Shown: positions 15,424 through 23,695 of the stretch, in pieces | Layout of the letters: each line of letters begins with the position of its first letter | Position numbering within the stretch: the stretch's first letter is position 1 | Source of the DNA: Thermostichus vulcanus str. 'Rupite' | GTDB taxonomy: Bacteria; Cyanobacteriota; Cyanobacteriia; Thermostichales; Thermostichaceae | Assembly: GCF_022848905.1 (NCBI RefSeq) | Contig: NZ_JAFIRA010000009.1 | Coordinates: 17,229-81,228 of the forward strand | DNA length: 64,000 nucleotides | Direction of reading: 5' to 3' | The notes under the pieces: generated by a model | Databases searched by the model: none | What the model was told of the DNA's origin: nothing | Seen by the model: only the letters and a program-made list of their open reading frames with translations | Position numbers and translations under genes: made by a program

Positions 15424-16737
15424 TTAGGTGAAGAACGTGGTGCGTTGCCGGTGCATGACCACCGATTCCACCAAGCCAATGGCCAAAAAGTTGGTCAGCA
15501 GAGCGGAGCGACCATAGCTGAGAAAAGGCAGGGGCAAGCCGGTAATCGGGGCTAGGCCAATCGTCATACCGATATTCACCACCGACTGAAACAGGATCAT
15601 CGCCAGCACCCCGATGGCAATCAGGGATCCAAAATTGTCTTTGGCTCCTTGAGCAATGAAGATCAATCGCACACACACAATCCAAAGCAGAATCAACACC
15701 GTCAGGGTGCCGAAAAAGCCCATTTCCTCTCCAATCGCCGAAAAAATGAAGTCGGTATGTTGTTCGGGAATAAAGTCCAATTGGGTTTGGGTACCCTGCT
15801 GGATCCCTTGTCCCCAAAGGCCACCTGCCCCGATGGCAATGCGCGATTGGATCAGGTGATAGCCGGATCCCCAGGGTTCTTGGGCCGGATCGATGAAGAT
15901 CTCCAGTCGCCGCCGTTGGTAGGGTTTAAGGAAGTGCCAAGCCACCTGCCCCAGATGTCCAGAAAGCAGGTTAATCACCCCAAACGTGACCGCTCCCGTC
16001 CAACGCCAGGGCAGCCGCCAAGCCGCCATACTCGCCATCCCTAAGCACCACAGCAACCACACCCACAGCATCCAGCTCAGTTCAGGACGAGTGTGGAGGC
16101 CGTAGAGAATTGCCCCTACCCCCGGTGACATGAGCAAAATGATCCAACTGCCCTTAGCCCCGGCCCAGTAGAGCATCGCCAGCAAAATCACCACAAACAC
16201 CAGCGCCGTACCCAAGTTGGGCTGCAGAAAAATCAGCACCCAGGGGGGAGTAATCACAGCAACAGCTACCCAAATTTGACTGAAATACTTAATCGGCCAG
16301 TGGTGCAGGATGGCAGCCAGGGTGAGGATCACTCCCAGCTTGGCAAATTCCGAAGGTTGAATTTGGATCCCAGCGATGGAAAGCCAGCGCTCTGCCCCCC
16401 CACCCGCACTCCCAAAAAAGAGAACTGCGGTCAGTCCAGCTAACGTCAGGGCGTAGGTTACCCAATGCCAGCGCAAGAAGCGCTCATACGGGATCCGTGC
16501 CAAGGCCAAAAGGGGTACCAAACCAATCCCCGCCATGATCAACTGTTGGAGCCAGTAATGGCTAATGGGACGTTCCCGGACAGTACTGTGGATGGCCACA
16601 ATACCAATGCCGGTTAAGACCAACACCGTCATCAACAAAATGCCATCGAATTCTCGCCAGGCGGCAAAGACTTGCCGGAGCTTCTTCCACGCCGATTGTG
16701 GGGATCGCGGCTGGGCCAAGGCCATAGAAGGTTCCAT
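15424..16737 (-). CDS. rodA: Rod-shape determining protein RodA (SEDS glycosyltransferase)
   Basis: SEDS-family peptidoglycan glycosyltransferase, 437 residues and about 10 transmembrane helices, which works with a class B PBP in cell elongation. Diagnostic stretches are WLSIAGIQIQPSEFAKLG and IFLQPNLGTALV (the catalytic-cavity Asp is Asn-Leu-Gly here, whereas many RodA have PDLG), followed by the SRIAIGAGGLWGQG, DFIFSAIGEEMGFFG and LPFLSYGRSALL signatures. The start is uncertain between ATGs at 16737 and 16725; a TTG at 16773 is also open. It lies 54 nt behind the 1634-residue membrane protein gene and may share its transcript. Confidence 0.9.
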   Translation of the reverse strand: MEPSMALAQPRSPQSAWKKLRQVFAAWREFDGILLMTVLVLTGIGIVAIHSTVRERPISHYWLQQLIMAGIGLVPLLALARIPYERFLRWHWVTYALTLAGLTAVLFFGSAGGGAERWLSIAGIQIQPSEFAKLGVILTLAAILHHWPIKYFSQIWVAVAVITPPWVLIFLQPNLGTALVFVVILLAMLYWAGAKGSWIILLMSPGVGAILYGLHTRPELSWMLWVWLLWCLGMASMAAWRLPWRWTGAVTFGVINLLSGHLGQVAWHFLKPYQRRRLEIFIDPAQEPWGSGYHLIQSRIAIGAGGLWGQGIQQGTQTQLDFIPEQHTDFIFSAIGEEMGFFGTLTVLILLWIVCVRLIFIAQGAKDNFGSLIAIGVLAMILFQSVVNIGMTIGLAPITGLPLPFLSYGRSALLTNFLAIGLVESVVMHRQRTTFFT

Positions 16738-16791
16738 CCAGTCACACCGAAACCAGTGTAGACCCAGATGCAAGAGCAGCCCCGTCCGACT

Positions 16792-19700
16792 TTATTCCCA
16801 GTTCTGCAGTTGGCCCAACCAAGTGTCTAGCCAGGATCCCAGTTGCTCCCGTCGCCGTTCAAAATTGGCCGCCACCCAAATCAAGAGCAGCCCCAAGAGA
16901 ATGCCAATCCCCCAGAGCAGGAGGGAGTAGGAGGCCACCAGCAGCCACCCCTGCCGCAAGACCCCCAACCCAAAGCTGAGGGTGCCTATAAACAGATAGG
17001 CCCGCACTTGTAAAGCCAAGCCCAGCAGCCCCAAGGCCAACCCCAATCCCACTGGCCAGAACCCCGCCCAAAGTTGACCCTGGGTTTCTATTAAGGTGAC
17101 CAAAACCAAGGCCCCAGAGGAAAAGGAACGCAGCCAATGCCGACCCTGACGGGCGGAAGACTGTTGTAGCCCCGGATCCACCTGTGCCACGTACAGCAGG
17201 GATCCCACGAGAGGCAGAGCATAGAGGGTTAAAGAAGACCACTCCTGCCGCCAGCCATAATCCAGGAGGATCCAGTTACTCAACAACAAACTGACATAGC
17301 CGAGGCGCACTTGGGAGCGCTGAATGGATAAGAAGGCGTAGTACACCGCCCCGAGGAGAAGGTTGCTGCTGTTGATCTGGGTGGCGGTGAGGAGCAGGAT
17401 CCCAATCGGCAAGACCAAAGCCGTATTCCGCCAGGGATCCGGCCACCACCCCCAGCGCTCCCAGGGCAGGAAGTAGTACACCAACCCCAACCAGCAGGCC
17501 AGGGATCCCCCCCATATCCCCAGATCCACCTCAGGTAGCCATAGAAGCAGTGCAATAGCCAGGATCCCGGCCCATTGGAAAGCGCTGAGGTAACACCAGA
17601 GGGATTGCACCCGGTGAGGGGAAGGGTTAGCGTCTTGGCTTGTAGGAGGGATGGCAAGGGTGGGTAAGAGGGCGGGCTTTCTCCCTTGCCAGGCGGCATA
17701 GGCTGCTAACCCTGCTCCGGTGAGCAGCCAGAGGTTTTCTCCCAGCTGACTGAGCTTCACATCCAAAAGAGCAGGCAAGAGCACCAAGCTGGCCCATCCC
17801 CAGTTGCCGGCAGCAACCCGACCCAGCCAAAGGGTTTCGATCTGGAGAACCGCAGTGATCCAGAGCGGGCAAAGCCGGTAGGCCAGAGCCAAGATCAACC
17901 CCAACAGACCGATCAGCACCAGTCCAGCCCCGAAGGATCCCCCCGATTGCTGACTGAGAAAGTAAATCCAGCCCTCATAGGCAGCAAACGAAACGCCAAA
18001 AGCGCCTAGCAGCCCCATAGGGTTATCCACAGAGTTATCGGGAGAGTTATCGGGACGAGGCCTTGGCTGAGATGGCTCCTGGGATATCGGGATCCCTTCC
18101 CGCCGCCCCAAACCCAATAACACGATGGAGAGGCCCAAGCTGCCCATACCCGTCAGCTCATTCCACTGGGCATGGGATCCCAGCCAGCCCAAGCCGGCAT
18201 AGATCAAAGGCCCCACCCAGAAACTACTCAGCTGCCGCCAAGGTTGCCCCCAGGCTTTGAGGAACACCGTTCTTTCCGGCCCAATCCAACACAGGATCCC
18301 CAAACTCAGGTTAATCGCCGCCACCAGGGAGAGAATCTCCGGCAGAGTCGACGGGGATCCCATCCACCGCCACACTACAGCGCTGATCAGCAGCAGTTCC
18401 AAAGCCCAGCCTAGACCGTACAGCAGCGGATCCACGCTCGTACCCAAAACGGGGCTTGCCCCAGAGGACTCCGTCCCGTCGCCATCCTCGGTCTCGGAGC
18501 TGCCCGAATCTGGGGAAGGGATCCCGGCAGAGAGGGAAGCATAGAACGGGGTGATTTCCAGCCATAGCCGTACCCCAAAAGCCATCAGGGTCAAGATGAG
18601 GGCTAAAAACAGTCTCGCTGCGATGGGTTGGGAGCCGAAGCTGCTATCTCCTTGTGAAGCGCTGTTGAGCCTGATGAACACCATGAACAAGGTGCCGCTG
18701 CTCCAAAGCAGAAGTGACACACCCAAGATCCCGCCCCAGCGATCCAATGCCGTTTGGTACACCACCTGCAAACGCTCTGCCAGGTATTGGACTCCATAGC
18801 GACACAGACTGATTCCCAGCAACAGTGCAGCCAGGTAAATACCCCAATCCACTCCAGTCGGACGGAAGATCTGCCCCACCGCAGCAATCCCAAACCCCAG
18901 CCCTAGGGCTACCGTTAGCAGCGCGTAGGGCAAGCGAGCATACAGCCACACCTGGACGGCCACGAGCAGCATCCCCAACCCTAGCCCCAAGATCCGGCTC
19001 CACGGTGCCCCCAGAGTGAGCACCTGGGCCAGCAGAATTGAGATAACGGCCAAGAGCTCAAGGGTCTCTCTGGAAGGGATCCCCTGCCGCCACTGTCCCC
19101 CCGATGCTGCCCCCGACGTTGATTGAGAAAGGGATCCCGGCTCGGTCGGGGGAATGGCCGTCTCCGCGTCGCGTAGGGAATGCGCAGCATCATCCGGGAT
19201 CCGGTTCCCGTCGGCAGGACGGAGTCCTTGCGCCTGAGGCATAAACTCCAGCGGAGGCCAAGCCAGCACCTGCGCTACCGTCAGCACCAGAGGCACAGCC
19301 AGCCAGAGCCAGTTGAGATGTCCTGTTTCAGGCCGCCAAGGAACATCCAGCAGTATCCCTCCTTTCGTTAAGAACGTGAGATAGCTCCCCCCGGCCAATA
19401 CCAACCCAATCCAATCGGCACTGCGCTGCCACACCTGCAAACCTGGAGGCCGCCCCGCTAACCCCAACGGCCAACGGTACAGGGCCACCCGTCCTACCCA
19501 TTCCAGCAGCGCCAGCACCAGCAAAATCACTCCCCAAGCCGACCAACCTAGGTTAGGAAGCTGCCAGCGGATCCCGGCCAGAAGGGCTGCCACCCCGTAG
19601 GCATGGGTGAGGAAGACCCAGCCGCGTAAGCGGTCGCGCAACGTAGTATCTTGCGTAGCAGGAAAGGGACGTTGGGCCGGCGAGGATGGCTCTGCTTCAT

Positions 19701-21696
19701 CTCCGGCGGTTATTCCAGAGGGATAACTGGACTGATGCCACAGCCACCCGGCCAGGATCCCTGTCCCCAAAAGGAGGTGCCAAAAACGAATTGCCTCATT
19801 AGGCAAGCTCAGCAACAGCAGGGATCCGCCCAGCCCCAGCACCAACACTTCAGTGGGTCGCACCAAGTCCCTGAATCCAGACGCATCCGGATCCCGCTCC
19901 GCTGGGATCCCAGAACTTTCCTGGCGAGTTTCTCGTGAACCTCTCTGCCAACGGGCGGCCAAGCTCAGCCACAGCGCCTCATAAGGCAGTAGGGCGATCC
20001 CCAACAGGGTCCAAGGCCAAAAGAAGAACGGTTGACCCAGCCAGCCCCTCAGGAGAGCCAAAGTTGCCTCTCGCCACTCCCAGGGCAGCACCTGCCAAAA
20101 GGCCCAGAGGGTTTCCAAACCCAACACAAATAGCAACGCCAGATCCAGCGCCCGCTTGCTCCGACTCAATCGCCGCCAGAAAACCTGGATCCCCAGCAGG
20201 CTAATGATGGATAACTGCCAACCCAGCCAAGGTTGAAAGGACTCCGTCCGATCTGCCCCAGGGATCCCCCCCAAGGCCAAAAGCCAACCCAACCCCAGCA
20301 GCACTAATCCGGCTCGATGCCATTCCTGAGCAACCCAAATGGGCAGGGATCCCGTTTCGGCGGATTCTGGGGATTCTGGAGGTTCCGCATCCAGTTCAGC
20401 CTCTGGTTCGGATCCCAGATCTAGCCCTATGCTCTCGGGTTGGCTCCCCCGAGGCTCAAACACCTGAATCAGCCAGCCCAAAAGAGCCACCGCCAACCCC
20501 AACTGCCACACCTGCATTTGCCCTGTCAGCAGCCCTCGCAACACCAGCAGGGATCCGGCAGCCCCCAACAGCCATAGTTTGGATCCCCTTAGAGCCAGAG
20601 AGCGGCGACTCCAGGTGTAGGCCACCGTGCTGACAATGCCCAAGTAGGTGATCCCGAGGGGCCCCAACCCCCACAGCGTCTGCAAACTGGAGAGCGCTAA
20701 GAAATTCACCAAGGTACCGTAAAAGGCATAACCCGCCCCAGCGCCGGAAGCTCGTACCCGCCCCCAGGCCGCCAACGGGATCCCCACCAGCAGCCCCAGC
20801 GCAACCCCACGGATCCCCCAAGCCATGTTCAGGCCATCCAGCGCCCACACGTTCACCGGCAACAACAGCAGGGCGATCGCCTCCAGGGTTTGGCCAGTCA
20901 GGCGTAATCCTTCTTGCCGATGGGCCCACCAAGCCCCAGCGCCAAACGCAGCCGTATAAGCCAGGAGCACTCCGTATTGAGCCGTTGGGGAAAACTGCTC
21001 CCACTGGCTACCTGCCAACACCCCCGATGACACCACCACCAAAAACAGCCCCAACACCAACAGCCAGCGCACACTCAGTTCTGCCAGCAGGTTTTGCAGC
21101 ATCCGGCCCACCCAAGATGGTTGAGGAGAGAGGGATCCCGTCGCCTGGGGTGTACCGGTTGTGGAGGGTTGGGTCTTTGGTTCGGGTGGCGAAGCAGCTT
21201 CTACCTGAGATGCCTGTTGTGCAGTTTGTGGAGTTGAAGAGGGCAGGGATCCCGGTAGTGCCGCATTTTTCTCTTGCACCATGCGCGGGATCAACACCAA
21301 GTCGATCACCTGGCCAATGCCCAACAGCCCAAAGGTACACAGCCAAAGTAGCCCGGTTCGCCAGCGTCCCAGGTAAAACCGGTGTATGCCACATATGCCA
21401 AACAAGGCTAGGCCCCATAGCACGTAGGCAGGCCCAATTCCCGCAGGTACCGATGCCCCAGAAGCTGAAGGGATCCCGCCCGTTGGAATAGCCGCTGATG
21501 TAGAAGACTGCTCCCCTTCCGCTAGCTCCCCCGGCTGATCCAGTTGATACACCTCCGCGATGGAACGCACCTGATCGGGTGTAAGTAAGCCCAGCTCCAC
21601 CCAAGCCCGTAACCCCCGCAACACCGTTTGTCGGGATCCAGAAATGGTGAAGTTAAATTGATAAGACCGCGAGTCTTCTGCGGGTGAGGATCCCAT
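16792..21696 (-). CDS. Giant TM2-domain polytopic membrane protein
   Basis: A 1634-residue protein, about a tenfold larger version of the usual TM2 proteins. Residues 22-53 (TVLRGLRAWVELGLLTPDQV) resemble the N-terminal helix pair of DUF2157 proteins. Residues about 90-140 form a TM2 domain (ICGIHRFYLGRWRTGLLWL..IDLVLIP). The rest is dozens of Leu/Trp/Gly-rich membrane helices separated by short, acidic, Pro/Ser-rich loops. No enzymatic motif is visible. AAGGAG lies 6 nt before the ATG at 21696, so the start is firm, and the frame is intact. GGATCC sites are very dense in it. Function is unknown; position upstream of rodA suggests an envelope role only weakly. Confidence 0.85.
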   Translation of the reverse strand: MGSSPAEDSRSYQFNFTISGSRQTVLRGLRAWVELGLLTPDQVRSIAEVYQLDQPGELAEGEQSSTSAAIPTGGIPSASGASVPAGIGPAYVLWGLALFGICGIHRFYLGRWRTGLLWLCTFGLLGIGQVIDLVLIPRMVQEKNAALPGSLPSSTPQTAQQASQVEAASPPEPKTQPSTTGTPQATGSLSPQPSWVGRMLQNLLAELSVRWLLVLGLFLVVVSSGVLAGSQWEQFSPTAQYGVLLAYTAAFGAGAWWAHRQEGLRLTGQTLEAIALLLLPVNVWALDGLNMAWGIRGVALGLLVGIPLAAWGRVRASGAGAGYAFYGTLVNFLALSSLQTLWGLGPLGITYLGIVSTVAYTWSRRSLALRGSKLWLLGAAGSLLVLRGLLTGQMQVWQLGLAVALLGWLIQVFEPRGSQPESIGLDLGSEPEAELDAEPPESPESAETGSLPIWVAQEWHRAGLVLLGLGWLLALGGIPGADRTESFQPWLGWQLSIISLLGIQVFWRRLSRSKRALDLALLFVLGLETLWAFWQVLPWEWREATLALLRGWLGQPFFFWPWTLLGIALLPYEALWLSLAARWQRGSRETRQESSGIPAERDPDASGFRDLVRPTEVLVLGLGGSLLLLSLPNEAIRFWHLLLGTGILAGWLWHQSSYPSGITAGDEAEPSSPAQRPFPATQDTTLRDRLRGWVFLTHAYGVAALLAGIRWQLPNLGWSAWGVILLVLALLEWVGRVALYRWPLGLAGRPPGLQVWQRSADWIGLVLAGGSYLTFLTKGGILLDVPWRPETGHLNWLWLAVPLVLTVAQVLAWPPLEFMPQAQGLRPADGNRIPDDAAHSLRDAETAIPPTEPGSLSQSTSGAASGGQWRQGIPSRETLELLAVISILLAQVLTLGAPWSRILGLGLGMLLVAVQVWLYARLPYALLTVALGLGFGIAAVGQIFRPTGVDWGIYLAALLLGISLCRYGVQYLAERLQVVYQTALDRWGGILGVSLLLWSSGTLFMVFIRLNSASQGDSSFGSQPIAARLFLALILTLMAFGVRLWLEITPFYASLSAGIPSPDSGSSETEDGDGTESSGASPVLGTSVDPLLYGLGWALELLLISAVVWRWMGSPSTLPEILSLVAAINLSLGILCWIGPERTVFLKAWGQPWRQLSSFWVGPLIYAGLGWLGSHAQWNELTGMGSLGLSIVLLGLGRREGIPISQEPSQPRPRPDNSPDNSVDNPMGLLGAFGVSFAAYEGWIYFLSQQSGGSFGAGLVLIGLLGLILALAYRLCPLWITAVLQIETLWLGRVAAGNWGWASLVLLPALLDVKLSQLGENLWLLTGAGLAAYAAWQGRKPALLPTLAIPPTSQDANPSPHRVQSLWCYLSAFQWAGILAIALLLWLPEVDLGIWGGSLACWLGLVYYFLPWERWGWWPDPWRNTALVLPIGILLLTATQINSSNLLLGAVYYAFLSIQRSQVRLGYVSLLLSNWILLDYGWRQEWSSLTLYALPLVGSLLYVAQVDPGLQQSSARQGRHWLRSFSSGALVLVTLIETQGQLWAGFWPVGLGLALGLLGLALQVRAYLFIGTLSFGLGVLRQGWLLVASYSLLLWGIGILLGLLLIWVAANFERRREQLGSWLDTWLGQLQNWE
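17161..18540. repeat. Dense iteration of the GGATCC/GGGATCCC palindrome
   Basis: I count 14 GGATCC in these 1380 bp, about one per 100 bp, most within GGGATCCC or one base off. The same palindrome recurs across most of the window, inside and outside genes and in all reading frames. It behaves like the HIP1 repeat of other cyanobacteria. Confidence 0.9.
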
Positions 21697-22157
21697 GGCT
21701 AGACTCCTTAAGCAAGCAGGATTTAGGCCACCGTTACTCTAGGCCAGATCGTTCCTGCAAGCCGCGTTTCTCCCAAATTCAAAAATATTGCTATTGAATG
21801 GCTCAAGGTTGAATTTTTTCCTGGTTTTCCCAGTCAACTCTCAAGCCAGTACTCTCGCCAAAAAGTAGGCCATCATCCCCAATACAATCGTCAGGAGCAA
21901 ATTTCGACTCCGCCAACTCACGGCTAGAGCCACCAACGCCCCTAGCCAACGCGGCCAGGCTGATAAGGGATCCCATACCCCCCCCGGGATCAGCACCTCT
22001 GGCACCACAATCGCCATTAGTACAGTCGGGGGCACATACCGCAATGAGCGAACCCAAGTGGGCGGCAACTCCACCTTCTCCCCGAGGGCTAGGGGCAGAT
22101 AGCGAATGGTGAAGGTGATCAGCTAACGCAGCAGGAGCCCCGCGCTCTCCCGGAGGG

Positions 22158-22181
22158 GTTCGCGTAAGCGTGCCGTAGGCA
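22158..22181 (-). repeat. Double-hairpin repeat in the IS left end
   Basis: On the plus strand GTTCGCG-TAA-GCG then TGCC-GTA-GGCA, the reverse complement layout of the other copies, with a different but still complementary stem (TGCC/GGCA instead of GTGC/GCAC). Confidence 0.6.
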
Positions 22182-22208
22182 TAGCGTCGGGAGGAATGCA
22201 AGTTCAAC

Positions 22209-22227
22209 GTGCTCCGCACCAACGAAC
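22209..22227 (+). repeat. Short copy of the double-hairpin repeat before tnpB
   Basis: GTGC-TCC-GCAC followed by CAACGAAC; the second half is truncated relative to other copies. The GTG could act as an upstream in-frame start for tnpB (adds 19 residues). Confidence 0.6.
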
Positions 22228-22265
22228 ATACAGACAACCCTATTCTGATGAGATACAATAGGACT

Positions 22266-23537
22266 ATGAATCAAGTCCTGACTATCTCCTGTAAGCTCAA
22301 GGTGTCCGAGTCGCAAGCCACAAAACTGGATGCGACCTTGGATGCTTTTGGGCAAGCGCTGAACTGGGTGAACCAGAACACGCCGGAAAAGATCGTCAAC
22401 GCCGTCAAGCTCCAATCCCTTTGCTATTACCAGATTCGCAACCGCTTTGGCTTGTCGAGCAACTTGGCTCAACAGGTGTGCCGTCGAGTGGCGGGCTCTC
22501 GCAAGGTTGCCAAACAAAAGAATCGCCCAGTCAAAGCGTTCAAAGGTAGCTTTGTCACCTACGACGCTCGGATTTTCTCGTTTCGGGAGAAGGACTGGAC
22601 GGTTTCCTTGACAACCGTTGAGGGTCGTGAGCGGTTTGGGTTGGCCATCGGCAACTACCAGCGGGGGATGCTCAAAGGTTCCCACCCCAAGTCTGCCACC
22701 TTGGTCAAGCGACAAGATGGCTCTTATTACCTCCAGATTTGCCTGGAGTCCAAACCACCCAAGCCGCAAGGCGGGGATAAGGTGTTGGGTGTGGATTTGG
22801 GGCGAACAGATATTGCTCACACACAGTGCTCCGCACCGCTAACGCGAACGGAGGGGCAGCACTGGAATGGACAAGACATAACCAAGGTTCGGGACCACTT
22901 TGCCAGCTTGAGAGCGAAGCTCCAGCACAAGGCCAGTAAGGGCACACGCAGTTCTAGACGCAGATGCCGTCAACTGCTGCAACGGTTGTCTGGCCGGGAG
23001 CGTCGGTTTCAAAGTTGGGTGAATCACAATGTTTCCAAACGCATTGTTGCAACCGCCGAAGCCCTTTCTGCCAGCATTGCACTGGAAGATTTGACAGGGA
23101 TCCGGGAACGGACGAATCAACAGCCTCGCAACAAGACCGAGCGCAGACGCAGTAACAGTTGGGCGTTCCACCAGTTGAGGTTGTTTATCGTCCTCCGGAC
23201 GACCCAGAGGGTCATTGGCTACAAGGCGTTGCGGTCTGGGGTCAAGGTTGTGTTTGTGGACCCTAGGTACACCAGCCAAACCTGCCACCGCTGCCTGCAC
23301 ATTCATTCCGATCCCGACCAGTCGTACCGGAGGGGTAAGCAGTTCCAGTGTGGGCATTGTGGTTGGTATGGGGATGCAGACTTTAACGGAGCCAAGAATA
23401 TTCGTGCTCCGCACCGCTGGCGCGACCAAGCAATCGGGGCGCTTGTAAACCGCCCTGGAGGTCCCTGGTTATCTTGCCAGATAACTGGAGGGCTACTGAA
23501 AGCCTGCGCTCTACCCGCTAGGGTCAGCGTCGGGTAG
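22266..23537 (+). CDS. tnpB: TnpB RNA-guided nuclease
   Basis: RuvC-type nuclease of the IS605 superfamily, ancestor-like to Cas12, 423 residues. The catalytic residues are all present: Asp177 in VLGVDLGR, Glu274 in IALEDLTGI and Asp370/372 in GDADFNGAKNI. The zinc-ribbon cysteines are Cys340, Cys343, Cys362 and Cys365. The ATG at 22266 (MNQVLTISCKL) fits the family and follows a TACAAT -10 box at 22255-22260. Three short segments (about residues 187-194, 309-316 and 380-387) do not fit TnpB and coincide with copies of a DNA repeat inserted in frame. Whether the protein tolerates them is open. Confidence 0.9.
   Translation: MNQVLTISCKLKVSESQATKLDATLDAFGQALNWVNQNTPEKIVNAVKLQSLCYYQIRNRFGLSSNLAQQVCRRVAGSRKVAKQKNRPVKAFKGSFVTYDARIFSFREKDWTVSLTTVEGRERFGLAIGNYQRGMLKGSHPKSATLVKRQDGSYYLQICLESKPPKPQGGDKVLGVDLGRTDIAHTQCSAPLTRTEGQHWNGQDITKVRDHFASLRAKLQHKASKGTRSSRRRCRQLLQRLSGRERRFQSWVNHNVSKRIVATAEALSASIALEDLTGIRERTNQQPRNKTERRRSNSWAFHQLRLFIVLRTTQRVIGYKALRSGVKVVFVDPRYTSQTCHRCLHIHSDPDQSYRRGKQFQCGHCGWYGDADFNGAKNIRAPHRWRDQAIGALVNRPGGPWLSCQITGGLLKACALPARVSVG
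22826..22850 (+). repeat. Double-hairpin repeat inserted in frame in tnpB (1)
   Basis: GTGC-TCC-GCAC then CGCTAACGCGAACG. It is read as QCSAPLTR between TDIAHT and TEGQHWNG, where TnpB proteins normally run straight through. Confidence 0.75.
23190..23213 (+). repeat. Double-hairpin repeat inserted in frame in tnpB (2)
   Basis: GTCC-TCC-GGAC then GACCCAGAGGGTC, read as VLRTTQRVI between the LRLFI and GYKALRSG segments. The stem differs from GTGC/GCAC on both sides, keeping pairing. Confidence 0.7.
23404..23427 (+). repeat. Double-hairpin repeat inserted in frame in tnpB (3)
   Basis: GTGC-TCC-GCAC then CGCTGGCGCGACC, read as RAPHRWRD right after the conserved DADFNGAKNI. Here CGCTGGCGCG keeps the CGC/GCG stem with a changed loop. 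Confidence 0.75.
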
Positions 23538-23560
23538 TTTACGGCCATACCCAAAATGAG
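23430..23560 (+). ncRNA. Predicted omega/reRNA of the TnpB element
   Basis: TnpB guide RNAs are made from the 3' end of tnpB through the right end and into flanking DNA. Here the scaffold would span the tnpB tail and the right-end hairpin (23511-23537), and the guide would start at 23541 (ACGGCCATACCCAAAATGAG), i.e. azlD sequence. Position is inferred from the family, and the 5' end is approximate. Confidence 0.4.
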
Positions 23561-23695
23561 CAGCCACTCTAGCTCCATAAGTCACCCATCACTTGAAATC
23601 CAATGGCGGTCAGGCAGTATCTGTTCGGGTGGGATCCCGATCTTATGCTCCCACTTGGTAGGCTGATGATGCGTCTGATGCGTCTTCAACTCATT

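Larger units (their letters stand above)
22121..23540 (+). mobile_element. IS1341-type (IS605 family, tnpB-only) insertion sequence
   Basis: A 1420-bp element whose ends are defined by reconstruction of azlD. It contains only tnpB, no Y1 transposase tnpA, and leaves no target duplication, as expected of the IS200/IS605 superfamily. The right end carries a hairpin, CTACCCG (23511-23517) with CGGGTAG (23531-23537). The left end (22121-22208) is GC-rich and contains an inverted copy of a dispersed double-hairpin repeat. A base A at the junction is shared by both sides, so the boundary may shift by one. Movement would need TnpA supplied in trans. It contains a single GGATCC. Confidence 0.85.
21841..23578 (-). 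pseudogene. azlD: azlD split by an insertion sequence
   Basis: AzlD-type small subunit of a branched-chain amino-acid exporter, broken into two parts. The N-terminal piece reads MELEWLLILGMAV from 23578 to 23541. The C-terminal piece reads ITFTIRYLPLALGEKVELPPTW, then LRYVPPTVLMAIVVPEVL, down to the stop at 21841. Removing 22121-23540 joins ATGGCCGT to GATCACC and restores an unbroken AzlD frame (GMAV then ITFTIRYLP). Each remnant now meets foreign codons: a TAG in frame lies just before the C-terminal part. The gene is inactive unless the element excises. Confidence 0.85.

Noticed and set aside
22208..22265. Upstream GTG as the tnpB start
   Set aside because: It falls in a dispersed repeat, and the TACAAT box at 22255 lies downstream of it; the ATG at 22266 matches the family.
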